Below, one piece after another: positions 8,614 through 16,894 of a stretch of DNA of 64,000 nt. The stretch comes from Scytonema hofmannii PCC 7110 (lineage in GTDB: Bacteria; Cyanobacteriota; Cyanobacteriia; Cyanobacteriales; Nostocaceae): NCBI RefSeq assembly GCF_000346485.2, contig NZ_KQ976354.1, forward strand, positions 8,727,323-8,791,322, read 5' to 3'. Numbering within the stretch: position 1 is the stretch's first letter; each line of letters begins with the position of its first letter. The notes beneath the pieces were generated by a model that saw only the letters and a list, made by a program, of their open reading frames with translations, was not told the DNA's origin and ran no database searches. The translations under genes were made by a program, and so were the position numbers.

Positions 8614-8781
8614 ATGAACCTTAAACGCAAATTTGTCCAACGACGCAACAAGCGCAAAGTTTCAGTCCTATGGTGGTTCCGTCAAAAGTGCAGATTCTGG
8701 CAACCAATTGCTGCTGCTGCTGCTGCAATGTTTTCCTTGTTGGTAACACTTATCAAAGTCTGGCAATACTTCCATTCTTAA
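8614..8781 (+). CDS. Small basic membrane protein (55 residues), tentative
   Basis: The ORF begins MNLKRKFVQRRNKRK (very basic), followed by WWFRQK and a hydrophobic segment of six Ala then MFSLLVTLIKVW, which would make one transmembrane helix with a positive-inside N-terminus. The six Ala come from a GCT/GCA run. No clear ribosome site and no recognised family. It is a plausible but unproven small membrane protein. Confidence 0.35.
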   Translation: MNLKRKFVQRRNKRKVSVLWWFRQKCRFWQPIAAAAAAMFSLLVTLIKVWQYFHS

Positions 8782-8849
8782 TTGTTGAGATAGCAAGACT
8801 TGAAATTTGAAGGTAGGCGATGCTTGTGCTTACCTTCAGTAATCCCACG

Positions 8850-8925
8850 CAACCCAGTTTCTTTGAGTTGAGCTTAGGAGATATCAAGCCTTACAACAGA
8901 GGACTGGGCTTTTTGTCTCCTGACT
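8850..8925. repeat. Dispersed hairpin repeat ('CCCAGTTTCT' family)
   Basis: CCCAGTTTCTTTGAG...GGACTGGGCTTTTTG forms an imperfect stem around GATATCAAGCCT. Related copies lie at 13566-13662 and 24937-25043, sharing the internal GCTTGATAT motif (opposite orientation here). Confidence 0.5.
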
Positions 8926-9328
8926 ACTGTACCGACATTTAAGTGACGATACCAGGATCTTCAACTAAGATTAAAGACAATCACAAGATGTTTTTGTTGC
9001 TCAAGAAGTTAAACCTGTTGGCTTAAGCCATTAGCAGTAAAGATTCAATATCATCAAATGTGACAAACGTGTAAATAAATAGCATGAATCTTCGGACTGA
9101 TGTATGATGAATGTGTAAGGTTTTTATAAAAACAAGACTCTTAGAGTCGGTAAGTTACTGCAAGGCTAAGGCTCAAATACTAGTTGAGTATAGTTTTAAA
9201 CAGTAACTCTACTAGGGTGAGTTAAGTACAACTTAGCTCACACTTAAGTGTCGATCGCGATCGCTCTTAAGTAGGAGGCACTTTATCTGCTGAAATTGTT
9301 ACAAATAAAGCTAGATCGAGCTAAATTA

Positions 9329-9445
9329 GGCGATCGCGCTATAAGATAAAGTGCCTACTCTCCGCCCATTATGAAGCAGGCAGAAAGCAGAGTGCATCTA
9401 CACTTTACCTTTGGGTAAAGCCTAATTCTCATGGGAGGTAAAATT
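9329..9445 (+). promoter_or_regulatory. Invariant 117-nt leader block, copy B
   Basis: Identical over its whole length to 7750-7866. Just upstream of it, copy B has lost the ATG of the 20-codon ORF seen in copy A, so the conserved element is the block itself and not that ORF. Confidence 0.45.
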
Positions 9446-9451
9446 TAAAAA

Positions 9452-9556
9452 ATGTTGTGTAAAAAAAGCAATCAATACAATAAATCTGTGCTAGCGCGAA
9501 GCCAAAAGCGCAAAACTGAAAAGATTTTATTTAACAGGCGGCTGAAACCTTGTTAA
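9452..9556 (+). CDS. Conserved 34-residue ORF, copy B
   Basis: Same length and frame as 7874-7978, even more basic (KRKTEKILFNRRLKP), Cys at position 3 and at the end. The ribosome site GGGAGGT is about 12 bases upstream. No recognised family. It lies directly downstream of the invariant block. Confidence 0.4.
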   Translation: MLCKKSNQYNKSVLARSQKRKTEKILFNRRLKPC

Positions 9557-9737
9557 CAAAATAGTTTACTTTCAAACCTCGATTATAAATATTAAGACTT
9601 TGGTCTACTTTTTGTCAATACAAAAACTCGATCGAATCACTGGTTTAATTTATCAGTAGAGGAAAATGGGTTCCCTCACGAAAGGCTCATCTACCAATCG
9701 GTCTTTGTCTGTTTGCCACAATAGAAATGTAAGTCTT

Positions 9738-10511
9738 ATGAATACGATCGCTCATTTATTAAGTGTATGTGCTTTTTCTGTGTCTGCGTTGACTGCTATG
9801 TCTGCCGTCAGCACTGCACAGACTACACCAAAACCAGCGACTCAAACACAACCAACTGATACAAATACTACACCAAAACCAGCGACTCAAACACAACCAA
9901 CTGATACAAATACTACACCAAAACCAGCGACTCAAACACAACCAACTGATACAAATACTACAAAACCACAACAAAATACAAATAGTCAGTTGCAGCAGAT
10001 TTGCTCGTATAACACTGTTGAGGGTTTGTTACCCCCACCTTCAAATCAGCAGAAAAATTCTCCACTTTCCTATTTAGCACAGCAAGGTTTTGTGCAAAAC
10101 GCTGAGGGAGCATGGGTTTGCTATGCCAATGACGAACAAAAACCAGGACGCTACTACACGCTTTTTAAAGTACAACAAATCAATGGAGCGCTGATAGCTA
10201 CGTCTTTTCTAGACCAAGGGACTCCGATTCAGGAACAAGGCGATCGCACTGTTGAATTGTTTATGAAGCTCATCCAGAATCATACAAAAGCTAATACAAA
10301 GAATCAAGAAAGTATACAAAAATACTTATCAGCTTTCGTTTCCTTAGTTGAGCAAGGCAAAGTACAACCCTCACGACGAGGTTATCTCTTTGACCAACCC
10401 AGTCGCGGGCTTGTTTTATACCACCCTGTAACAGGAGGAGATCTTCAAGGTACGGGAATCACCATAAATATCAACGCTCCCCAGAACTTAGTTGCATCTC
10501 CTGCGTCATAA
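9738..10511 (+). CDS. Secreted protein with Thr/Pro/Gln repeats, unknown function
   Basis: The 257-residue protein begins with a signal peptide (hydrophobic LLSVCAFSVSALTAMSA, cleavage likely after VSTAQ). It is followed by three exact copies of a 15-residue repeat (TTPKPATQTQPTDTN) as an extended spacer, then a globular domain with two Cys (ICSYNT, WVCYAN). I chose the ATG at 9738: the upstream frame to 9666 has a stop in copy A, so that part is leader. The domain is not recognised; its pattern suits an exported cyanobacterial protein. The PEP-CTERM-type gene follows on the same strand after 76 bases and may be co-transcribed. Confidence 0.65.
   Translation: MNTIAHLLSVCAFSVSALTAMSAVSTAQTTPKPATQTQPTDTNTTPKPATQTQPTDTNTTPKPATQTQPTDTNTTKPQQNTNSQLQQICSYNTVEGLLPPPSNQQKNSPLSYLAQQGFVQNAEGAWVCYANDEQKPGRYYTLFKVQQINGALIATSFLDQGTPIQEQGDRTVELFMKLIQNHTKANTKNQESIQKYLSAFVSLVEQGKVQPSRRGYLFDQPSRGLVLYHPVTGGDLQGTGITININAPQNLVASPAS
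9822..9956 (+). repeat. Three 45-bp in-frame tandem repeats
   Basis: Units 9822-9866, 9867-9911 and 9912-9956 encode TTPKPATQTQPTDTN each and look identical, with a partial fourth after them. Copy-number change here would alter spacer length without a frameshift. Confidence 0.9.
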
Positions 10512-10587
10512 CACTTACGCACTGAATTTTGTTTATTAAAACCATATCAAAACCACAGACCATATCAAGCGAGAATGGAGGTTAAGC

Positions 10588-12018
10588 TTGTTTAAATCCC
10601 GTATCGTAAAAACCGCAATTGCGTTCACATCCTATCTAGCAGCAATAATAAGCGCACCACACCAAGCATTAGCACAGTTATATGTGGGGCGATATGGAAT
10701 TCAGCCAGGACTAGAGCAAAATTATCTTCAATACCAATTGTCCGGGCGGGATTTAACTCAACTGCGCGGTGTCCCCGTCTGTAATGTGGGCTTTGGTGCA
10801 GGCTGTGATAAGTCTGCAACAATACTCCAACAAATAGTAGAATCCAACAACGGACCAACCTACCAAGAGTTAGTTATCCGTGCAGCTGGTGGGGAAGCAA
10901 ACTTTCAGAATTTTGCCTCCTACTACGGTAACAATCCCAATCTCTCATTAGTACCTTTGTCCTCATTTTGGGCAAACGACGACCCATATATTCTAGATGG
11001 ATATAGATATACTTTGGGACAGTCGGTGAATCGAACACCCGTACAAGGTTTGGGACAGGTAACAAAAAACTTCTACTGGTCTCCAGAGAGAAGTGGAACC
11101 TCCGAAAGCCTGCGCGATGGATTGCTTGATTTGAAATACGCTTATGGGCGTTTGCTTTTAGAAGAAGCTGCGAAAATTCCTAATGTCCGACAACAAATCC
11201 AGGCTTTAAATCTCCCGTCAGAAGTTAAACAATTTTATGCAGGTCAATTTTCTCAAGGCGTGCGTTCATTAAGAAGTGGGAATCAAGCACAACTCCAAAA
11301 CAACATTCTTGAGGTGCTGTCACTGCCATTCAACCACAGTAATGCAGAGTTTAACCGTCCTCCGCTTGGTATTCCTGAAGAGTATGCTTCACTAGCTGGG
11401 ATCGCTCTACCAGGGGACTCTTTTATTGCCGCCGTACCAGCAAATTTACCAGTTGGAGAAGCGGCTAGCCTACTTCCTCCTTTTTTAGTTGAAGGAGACG
11501 TTGTATCGCAGGCAGTTCCAGGCGGTGGTCGTACTGGTGGGTTCCCCTTCTGGGTACTTGGTGCTATTCCCCTAGCTCTTTTACCTTTTGCCTTTGGTGG
11601 TGGTGGAGATGATGACTCAGATACAGAAAATGTACCACCTCCAGTGGCTCCACCTGTAGGCGAACAACCACCAACAGAACAACCTCCCATTGCCGTAGTT
11701 CCGCCACCTGTAGGCGAACAACCGCCAACAGAACAACCTCCCGTAACTCCACCACCTGTAGGCGAACAACCACCAACAGAACAACCTCCCGTAACTCCGC
11801 CACCTGTAGGCGAACAACCGCCAACAGAACAACCTCCCGTGACTCCGCCACCTGTAGGCGAACAACCGCCAACAGAACAACCTCCCGTGACTCCGCCACC
11901 TGTAGGCGAACAACCGCCAGTAAGGATACCCGAGTCCTCAACATTGACACCTCTGTTGGTACTCACACTGGTAATGTCTTTATTTGGTTACAAAAAGTGG
12001 CGTGTACGCAAAGGATGA
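10588..12018 (+). CDS. Secreted PEP-CTERM-like protein with proline-rich repeat stalk
   Basis: The start is a TTG placed six bases after a strong GGAGG. The signal peptide ends near ALAQ (residue about 29). A globular region (about 30-300) with a CNVGFGAGC pair follows, then a hydrophobic stretch (PFWVLGAIPLALLPFAF), an acidic patch (GGGGDDDSD), five or more 16-residue repeats VGEQPPTEQPPVTPPP, and a C-terminus PESSTLTPLLVLTLVMSLFGY then KKWRVRK. That tail (PExSTL, hydrophobic helix, basic end) is the PEP-CTERM sorting type recognised by exosortases. The likely location is the cell surface or exopolysaccharide. The globular domain is not recognised. Confidence 0.7.
   Translation: MFKSRIVKTAIAFTSYLAAIISAPHQALAQLYVGRYGIQPGLEQNYLQYQLSGRDLTQLRGVPVCNVGFGAGCDKSATILQQIVESNNGPTYQELVIRAAGGEANFQNFASYYGNNPNLSLVPLSSFWANDDPYILDGYRYTLGQSVNRTPVQGLGQVTKNFYWSPERSGTSESLRDGLLDLKYAYGRLLLEEAAKIPNVRQQIQALNLPSEVKQFYAGQFSQGVRSLRSGNQAQLQNNILEVLSLPFNHSNAEFNRPPLGIPEEYASLAGIALPGDSFIAAVPANLPVGEAASLLPPFLVEGDVVSQAVPGGGRTGGFPFWVLGAIPLALLPFAFGGGGDDDSDTENVPPPVAPPVGEQPPTEQPPIAVVPPPVGEQPPTEQPPVTPPPVGEQPPTEQPPVTPPPVGEQPPTEQPPVTPPPVGEQPPTEQPPVTPPPVGEQPPVRIPESSTLTPLLVLTLVMSLFGYKKWRVRKG
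11656..11916 (+). repeat. 48-bp in-frame tandem repeats (proline-rich stalk)
   Basis: One 54-bp variant unit (11656-11709), four 48-bp units (11710-11901) and a partial unit. They differ only at third positions (CCA/CCG, GTA/GTG), which indicates repeated expansion. The opposite-strand ORFs here are low-complexity shadows. Confidence 0.9.
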
Positions 12019-12522
12019 ACTACCTTAAATAATTTCGTTCTTGTGAACTAAAAGCTGTGAATTGTAAGGTTGGCACTGCTAGCCCTGTCAAGGTGATGAT
12101 TGAAAAACAAGTATTCTCTTCGCGCTCTTCGCGTCTTTGCGGTTCAAAAACATTTTTTAACCACGAAGACACGAAGAACAAGGGAGGTAAGATGTCGAAG
12201 ATTGGGCATAATTTTCCGGATTTTTGACCCACCTTGACAGGGCTATCAAGCTAGTGTCAGGCATATATCTAGCTTTTTACCACCTTGACAGGGCTAGGTG
12301 GGCACTGCCCACCAAAGACACTTCAAAGTAGACATTTACCTATACTAAAAAATGTCAACATTGTCCCTATTAGAGTAGGAATAGTACCAATAGTCGAAAA
12401 AAGATACATATTACATAAATGCTCTCAAGCAAAGGTTTAGACTTCACCCTTGAGAGCGATTAAAACGGTCATAACTTTTCTAAGGTTTATTTTTTCAATT
12501 TGAAAATTCCTTAGAAACCAAC
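12019..12522. other. Intergenic region with AGCCCTGTCAAGGTG repeats
   Basis: Three copies of AGCCCTGTCAAGGTG occur: one direct near 12081-12095 and two inverted near 12228 and 12281, able to form alternative hairpins. Near 12115-12175 there is a 'cgctcttcgcgtctttgcggttc' type intergenic repeat. No gene seen. Confidence 0.55.
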
Positions 12523-13401
12523 CTACTGCAAATATTGATTGTTACAATATTCTTCGGTAGGTGTTACAGAAACCACTTCTACTTCTACTGATTTTCCCGG
12601 GTCTGGGTTAAGAAGAAATTCACTAGCCCCTACATGAGGTTTTTTAGGATTTCCCCAATCATAAGTGTAACCTAAACCTGTCCAAGGATAATGTTCGCCA
12701 TTATCTTCAAAAGAACTTTTATATATCTTTTGTAAGACAGAATTACTCTTAGGTACGGGGACAGGTAAAACTTGACAACTAGAATCATTGATTTCTGGGT
12801 CAATACATGGTCTGCTTAAATCTTCAGCTTTGACCCACATTTCTACAAAATGTGTTTTATTAGAGTTTTTATTTAAAATTAATCCCAAATACTGCTGCAA
12901 TCTTAGCGAAAGCATGATGTTTCCAGGAATATTTATACCTAAACCTTTACAGGTTTGGCAAAATTCTTTGACTTGATTAGATACTGTTAACCAAGTCTGG
13001 TTATCTATTGGTTTTAAACCGGGCTTCCAATTCTCGTTTGGTTTTTTTACATATTTCCAACTTACCATAAGAAACTCTGTTTTACTATTGTTGATTCTCG
13101 TCTTGATTTTAGAATGACTTGTTGTCAATTTCCAAAGATTGTCTACCACCTTTTCTTGGCTTGGTCTTTTAGCATCTGCAATAGCTTCCTCTAATTTATT
13201 TTTGAGATAATTATAACTTTTTGGTTTATTTTTTTTCAAATACTCGCTAACATTTATGTTCGTTTCTAATTGTGCTAGTAACCTCTTATTCAAGATTGAT
13301 TCTTTTTGCTGAGAAGTTTCTTTAGCTAATAAGTTGGAAGAACTAAGTGCCAAACAACTTCCTATTAAAACTACCCAGAATTGACTATTTCGTATTTTCA
13401 T
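12523..13401 (-). CDS. Exported protein of unknown function
   Basis: The protein starts MKIRNSQFWVVLIGSCLALSSS, a typical signal peptide likely cleaved around LLAKE, so it is exported. The mature part is rich in Lys, Asn and Trp and holds paired Cys (FCQTCKG, RPCIDPE...SSCQVL) that could be disulphide-bonded in the periplasm. I chose the ATG at 13401; a GTG six bases upstream is also possible. No family recognised; it is flanked by repeat-rich spacers and has no operon partner. Confidence 0.55.
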   Translation of the reverse strand: MKIRNSQFWVVLIGSCLALSSSNLLAKETSQQKESILNKRLLAQLETNINVSEYLKKNKPKSYNYLKNKLEEAIADAKRPSQEKVVDNLWKLTTSHSKIKTRINNSKTEFLMVSWKYVKKPNENWKPGLKPIDNQTWLTVSNQVKEFCQTCKGLGINIPGNIMLSLRLQQYLGLILNKNSNKTHFVEMWVKAEDLSRPCIDPEINDSSCQVLPVPVPKSNSVLQKIYKSSFEDNGEHYPWTGLGYTYDWGNPKKPHVGASEFLLNPDPGKSVEVEVVSVTPTEEYCNNQYLQ

Positions 13402-13775
13402 CGCCACTATCCTATTAATTTATAGCAAGACAATATTGTACTGAAACTTTATCAAGTCCCGTCGCGATCGCATTTTATACTGATACTGTGTATAAGATTC
13501 CTAAAATATTCCTGAAAATTTGAAGTACTGTAGTATTCTAGAGCGCCACTATAGTATTCAAAAAGAAGGCAAAAAACCCAGTTTCTCTCCCTTGCAAAGC
13601 TTGATATCTCGTAGGCGTACAGACTAAGCATAGCTAGTCTCTACAAAGAAACCGGGTTTTTATGATTTCTGTATCGGCGCTTTAGGGTAGGCAATTAGAG
13701 GAAAAAATTGTTTGGGCGATCGCTCTTAGCGCAAGCCGTACCCGGCTTATCGCACTTCTGCTCTATAATTATTCT
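13402..13775. other. Intergenic region with hairpin repeat
   Basis: Contains the dispersed hairpin AAACCCAGTTTCTC...GAAACCGGGTTTTT at about 13566-13662, internal GCTTGATATC, and CTATAGTATTC near 13550. The remainder holds nothing recognisable. Confidence 0.5.
13566..13662. repeat. Dispersed hairpin repeat ('CCCAGTTTCT' family)
   Basis: The arms AAACCCAGTTTCT and AGAAACCGGGTTT are near complements, and a T run follows, so it could act as a terminator. It belongs with 24937-25043 and 8850-8925. Confidence 0.55.
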
Positions 13776-14504
13776 CTATCTTTCACTAGATTCATTAGTA
13801 ATCTCTTGCAAAATGGCATTAATATCTGTTCTTTTCAACAAAATTCCATCCACTTCTTCAAAAAATCTGATAGCTTCTTGATAGGAATCTTCAGAATCAT
13901 ATTGATCTTCAAAGTATTCTCCATTCTTATAACCGTAAATAATTAAATTAGAATCTATTTTCTTAATAAAATTTTGAGGTAAAATAATATCTCTAATACT
14001 TTGAAAGTATCCTGCAAGATAATCATAAAAATAACTTAAGAAACAATTAATTTCTTGTCGAGAAAATTCAAATTCAAACGGCTCTCGCAATCTTTGAGTC
14101 TCATATCCATATATACTATTTTCTAGAATTCTATAAAGACTAAAATAGACAGAACCTCTATGGTCGTAAATGCTCATTAAGTAATATAGGCTTCCTATCT
14201 CTTTTTTAACTACCAGTAATACAGGAAAACAGAAAGACCCTTTCCAATCATCAAATAAGTTACTACTCTCTCCAAAAATCCACTCTAAAATGACAAATAT
14301 TTCTGCTAAATTCAGTCTGTCTTCTCGCTGGCGATCGCTAAGATAAAGCTCTAGATAAAAGCGAAAATCATCTGTTATTGGGAGGCTATTTTCTCTTAAT
14401 TTTTCATACTCTGACTTATCTAACCTCCACATCTGATATTCAATATCAGCATGATGTAAATCGAGCTTGCATCGCTGTTTGACTTGCTTAACGACTTGCC
14501 TCAT
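13776..14504 (-). CDS. Protein of unknown function (242 residues)
   Basis: Not recognised. The protein is acidic and rich in Tyr, Phe, Leu and Asp/Glu, with no signal peptide and no membrane helix. Stretches such as FRFYLELYLSDRQREDRLNLAEIF and a Tyr-rich centre (YSIYGYETQR) suggest a globular cytoplasmic protein. Codon use is AT-richer than in the housekeeping genes to the right, consistent with accessory DNA. The start is an ATG with no clear ribosome site. It stands alone between spacers. Confidence 0.5.
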   Translation of the reverse strand: MRQVVKQVKQRCKLDLHHADIEYQMWRLDKSEYEKLRENSLPITDDFRFYLELYLSDRQREDRLNLAEIFVILEWIFGESSNLFDDWKGSFCFPVLLVVKKEIGSLYYLMSIYDHRGSVYFSLYRILENSIYGYETQRLREPFEFEFSRQEINCFLSYFYDYLAGYFQSIRDIILPQNFIKKIDSNLIIYGYKNGEYFEDQYDSEDSYQEAIRFFEEVDGILLKRTDINAILQEITNESSER

Positions 14505-14924
14505 AAGTTACCCTAGAATTGAGAGTGGACTTTCCGTAAATAAAATTTGCACCTACACGGGTTTGAAAATTCCCAATTTTTATTTTTTTACCTTTTCTCA
14601 TAGTATATTAGTACTACGAGAGAAAACAACATACATTGCATTTTTTATAGACAGACAGCAAAATATACATCCCACCCATTTAGTCCGCGCCGACAGACTT
14701 TGTTTGTGTAGTAGCTCATTCTATGAGGAAAAAACTGATTATTAAGAATTGATAATAATGTTGAGGTTAAGTCAGTTTTTCGACTAAGAAAGACGACTTG
14801 CCCAAGTACGGGATTTATTCACGTTATGCGTCTACCACCATCAGCAAGAGATGCAATTTGTTCGCTCAATTGGGGAATCGATCCAAAGGACTTTGCTGTA
14901 CAAACCTAATTATTGTTTATTTTT

Positions 14925-15092
14925 GACTTAGCAAAAAATCTTGCTCTTGTGGGGTGGGCGTCCTCGCCCGCCCTAGATTTATAGCAGGCAAGATGCCCTA
15001 GATTTATAGCAGGCAAGATGCCCTAGATTTATAGCAGGCAAGATGCCCGCACCACAAGACATTGTGGCCAATTTTTTATTTGGAAGTCTTTA
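14925..15092. repeat. MITE-like repeat with 25-bp tandem triplication
   Basis: One arm (CTCTTGTGGGG, GGGCGTCC) and the other (CCGCACCACAAGA, TTATTTGGAAGTC) match the 2427-2552 family. The loop contains three exact 25-bp units from 14970 to 15044, starting GCCCTAGATTTATAGCAGGC, so this copy has expanded internally. Confidence 0.65.
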
Positions 15093-15157
15093 TTACCAAT
15101 GCAAAAGCAGCCCAACAAACACAAGGCTCTGACGTTTGGGCTGAAATTGCTGACTTT

Positions 15158-15224
15158 GTTAGTTGTTAGTTGTTAGTTGTTAGTTGTTAGTTCTTCTACC
15201 AACCACTAACCACTAACCACTAAC
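15158..15224. repeat. Heptamer array (TTAGTTG then CCACTAA)
   Basis: Four direct TTAGTTG units are followed by inverted CCACTAA units, giving a potential hairpin just downstream of the DEAD-box helicase stop codon. Confidence 0.7.
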
Positions 15225-15227
15225 AAT

Positions 15228-16796
15228 TTATGAAGCTGATTCTTTGGTAGCTGCACTAGAACCTAATTTCTTTGGCAGTCCTGAGGCTTCACGATTGGAA
15301 GACTCGCGACGCCCCCCACCACCTGTCCGCAGTTTGGGTTTGGGAGTCCGTTTGTCTCCTTCTTGGTTACCAGCTTCTGCTGTCCAGGAAGAACGATGCC
15401 GATCGCGATCGCCACCACCTTCGCCACGACGGTTTGACCGCAGTCTGGGTTTGGGAGTTGGTGATGCAATCTCTTCTTCTGGAATGTCTTCTGTTTGCAA
15501 CCAAGCAGGACGTGTTTGGTCGTAGGTGATTTGCAACGCTGCAGCTGCGATCGCTTGAGGATCGTATTTTTCGCTCAACTCGTTGACAATTGGCAAGAAT
15601 GACGCTAGGCGCTCGCCTGCTAATGCTTCCCGCACTTGAACTTGCAGTTTGTCTAACTGTTTTGCCTCAATTTGCGCCCGTGTTGGAATCGACAGAATTT
15701 GCCAATTTTGCTTAATATGACGTTCAAAAAGTTGCTGCTTGCGACGTTCAAAAGGCTGTACTAAAGTAATCGCTGTTCCTTCTTTCCCTGCACGTCCTGT
15801 ACGACCAATTCTATGGACGTAGGTTTCTACGCTGTCGGGTAAGTCGAAGTTGATCACGTGAGACAACTGGTCAACGTCCAAACCCCGTGCTGCAATATCT
15901 GTTGCTACAACCCAACGTACTTGGCGATTGCGGAATCTAATTAACAACCGTTCCCGCGCCTGCTGTGACAAGTCGCCATGATATTCATCCACGCTGTGAC
16001 CTGCTGACTGAAGCTGGCTAGTCAGTTCAGCTGCAGTGCGTCTGGTGCGGACAAAGATCAAAGCTGTTTCTGGATCTTCCATTTCCAGAATGGGCTGTAA
16101 AGCTTTTGCTTTTGTCCAGTGACGGGGGACTATATAAGCCACCTGATTAATTTTATTAGGAGCCGCTTTTGGTTGCTCAACAGTAATTGTCACTGGGGAA
16201 TTCAAAAATCTATTCACCAACTGACGGATTGATGGGGGCATTGTTGCTGAGAACAAAGCTGTTTGACGTTCTTCTGGAGCTTGCGACAGAATTTTCTCAA
16301 CATCATCAATAAAGCCCATGCTCAACATTTCATCGGCTTCATCCAACACCATCCACTTGACTCGATCCAGTTTCAGACAGCCTCTTTCCAGCAAATCTAT
16401 CACTCGACCTGGGGTACCCACAACAATATGAACACCACGCTTGAGTTGTAAAATTTGACGGTCAATTGATTGACCACCATAGATAGCTAGAGTTTTCAGT
16501 CCTTGGTTGCCAATGAATTCACTAACAGCATCGTGAACTTGAATTGCCAATTCACGAGTTGGTGTTAAAATCAGCGCCTGCACCGCTTTTTGACTGATAT
16601 CAATCTTTTCTATAATCGGTAGTGAAAATGCAGCCGTTTTTCCCGTACCTGTTTGGGATTGACCGACAACATCACGACCTGACAAAAGATGTGGAATTGC
16701 TTGTGATTGAATGTTAGTTGGTGCGCTAAAACCCAATTTTTCTAACTGCTCAATGCGTTCAGTGGAAAGTCCTAAATCTAGAAACGTAAATTCCAT
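15228..16796 (-). CDS. DEAD-box ATP-dependent RNA helicase
   Basis: All DEAD-box motifs are present: Q motif (FSAPTNIQSQAIP), Walker A QTGTGKT near residues 48-54, PTRELA, TPGR, DEAD in VLDEADEMLS, SAT, and HRIGRTGRAG. The C-terminus has a basic Arg/Gly/Glu-rich tail (residues about 440-522, PKPRLRSNRRGEGGG) typical of RNA-binding extensions of cyanobacterial Crh helicases. The role is RNA unwinding in ribosome assembly, mRNA turnover or cold acclimation. The upstream region is filled with TTAGTGG heptamers. rimO, another ribosome-related gene, lies 98 bases upstream on the same strand. Confidence 0.93.
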   Translation of the reverse strand: MEFTFLDLGLSTERIEQLEKLGFSAPTNIQSQAIPHLLSGRDVVGQSQTGTGKTAAFSLPIIEKIDISQKAVQALILTPTRELAIQVHDAVSEFIGNQGLKTLAIYGGQSIDRQILQLKRGVHIVVGTPGRVIDLLERGCLKLDRVKWMVLDEADEMLSMGFIDDVEKILSQAPEERQTALFSATMPPSIRQLVNRFLNSPVTITVEQPKAAPNKINQVAYIVPRHWTKAKALQPILEMEDPETALIFVRTRRTAAELTSQLQSAGHSVDEYHGDLSQQARERLLIRFRNRQVRWVVATDIAARGLDVDQLSHVINFDLPDSVETYVHRIGRTGRAGKEGTAITLVQPFERRKQQLFERHIKQNWQILSIPTRAQIEAKQLDKLQVQVREALAGERLASFLPIVNELSEKYDPQAIAAAALQITYDQTRPAWLQTEDIPEEEIASPTPKPRLRSNRRGEGGGDRDRHRSSWTAEAGNQEGDKRTPKPKLRTGGGGRRESSNREASGLPKKLGSSAATKESAS

Positions 16797-16814
16797 TAAT
16801 TCTCCTATTAAATT

Positions 16815-16863
16815 GGTTAGTGGTTAGTGGTTAGTGGTTAGTGGTTAGTGGTTAATGGTTAGT
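16815..16863. repeat. Heptamer array GGTTAGT
   Basis: About seven direct heptamer units between the helicase start and the rimO stop, followed by inverted units (CTAACGA, CTAACAA) that run into the rimO stop codon. Confidence 0.7.
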
Positions 16864-16894
16864 AGAAAAATAACCAACTACTAACGACTAACAA

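Larger units (their letters stand above)
8389..9093. other. Spacer between duplicated units
   Basis: Sequence unrelated to the two copies. It contains one plausible small ORF (8614-8781) and a hairpin repeat (about 8850-8925). Nothing else is supported. Confidence 0.5.
9094..10047 (+). repeat. Duplicated unit, copy B
   Basis: Second copy of the unit at 7515-8354; here the secreted-protein gene is full length. The extra length is mostly the three 45-bp tandem repeats in that gene. Confidence 0.85.
14505..15227. other. Gene-poor spacer with MITE and heptamers
   Basis: Holds a MITE copy with an internal tandem repeat (14925-15092). Two short open stretches look like gene remnants: RLPPSARDAICSLNWG ending at about 14909, and NAKAAQQTQGSDVWAEIADF ending near 15168, neither with a usable start. 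TTAGTTG/TTAGTGG heptamers run up to the helicase stop. Confidence 0.5.

Noticed and set aside
11283..11966. Long minus-strand ORFs (up to 227 codons) opposite the proline-rich repeats
   Set aside because: Low-complexity translations of the 48-bp repeat (VTGGCSVGGCSPTGGG and similar); shadows of the PEP-CTERM-like gene.
12081..12300. AGCCCTGTCAAGGTG repeats as attachment sites of an integrated element
   Set aside because: Copies are too close together and no integrase is near; treated as dispersed repeats.
14467..14745. 92-codon plus-strand ORF in the spacer
   Set aside because: Starts inside the opposite-strand gene; no coding features.
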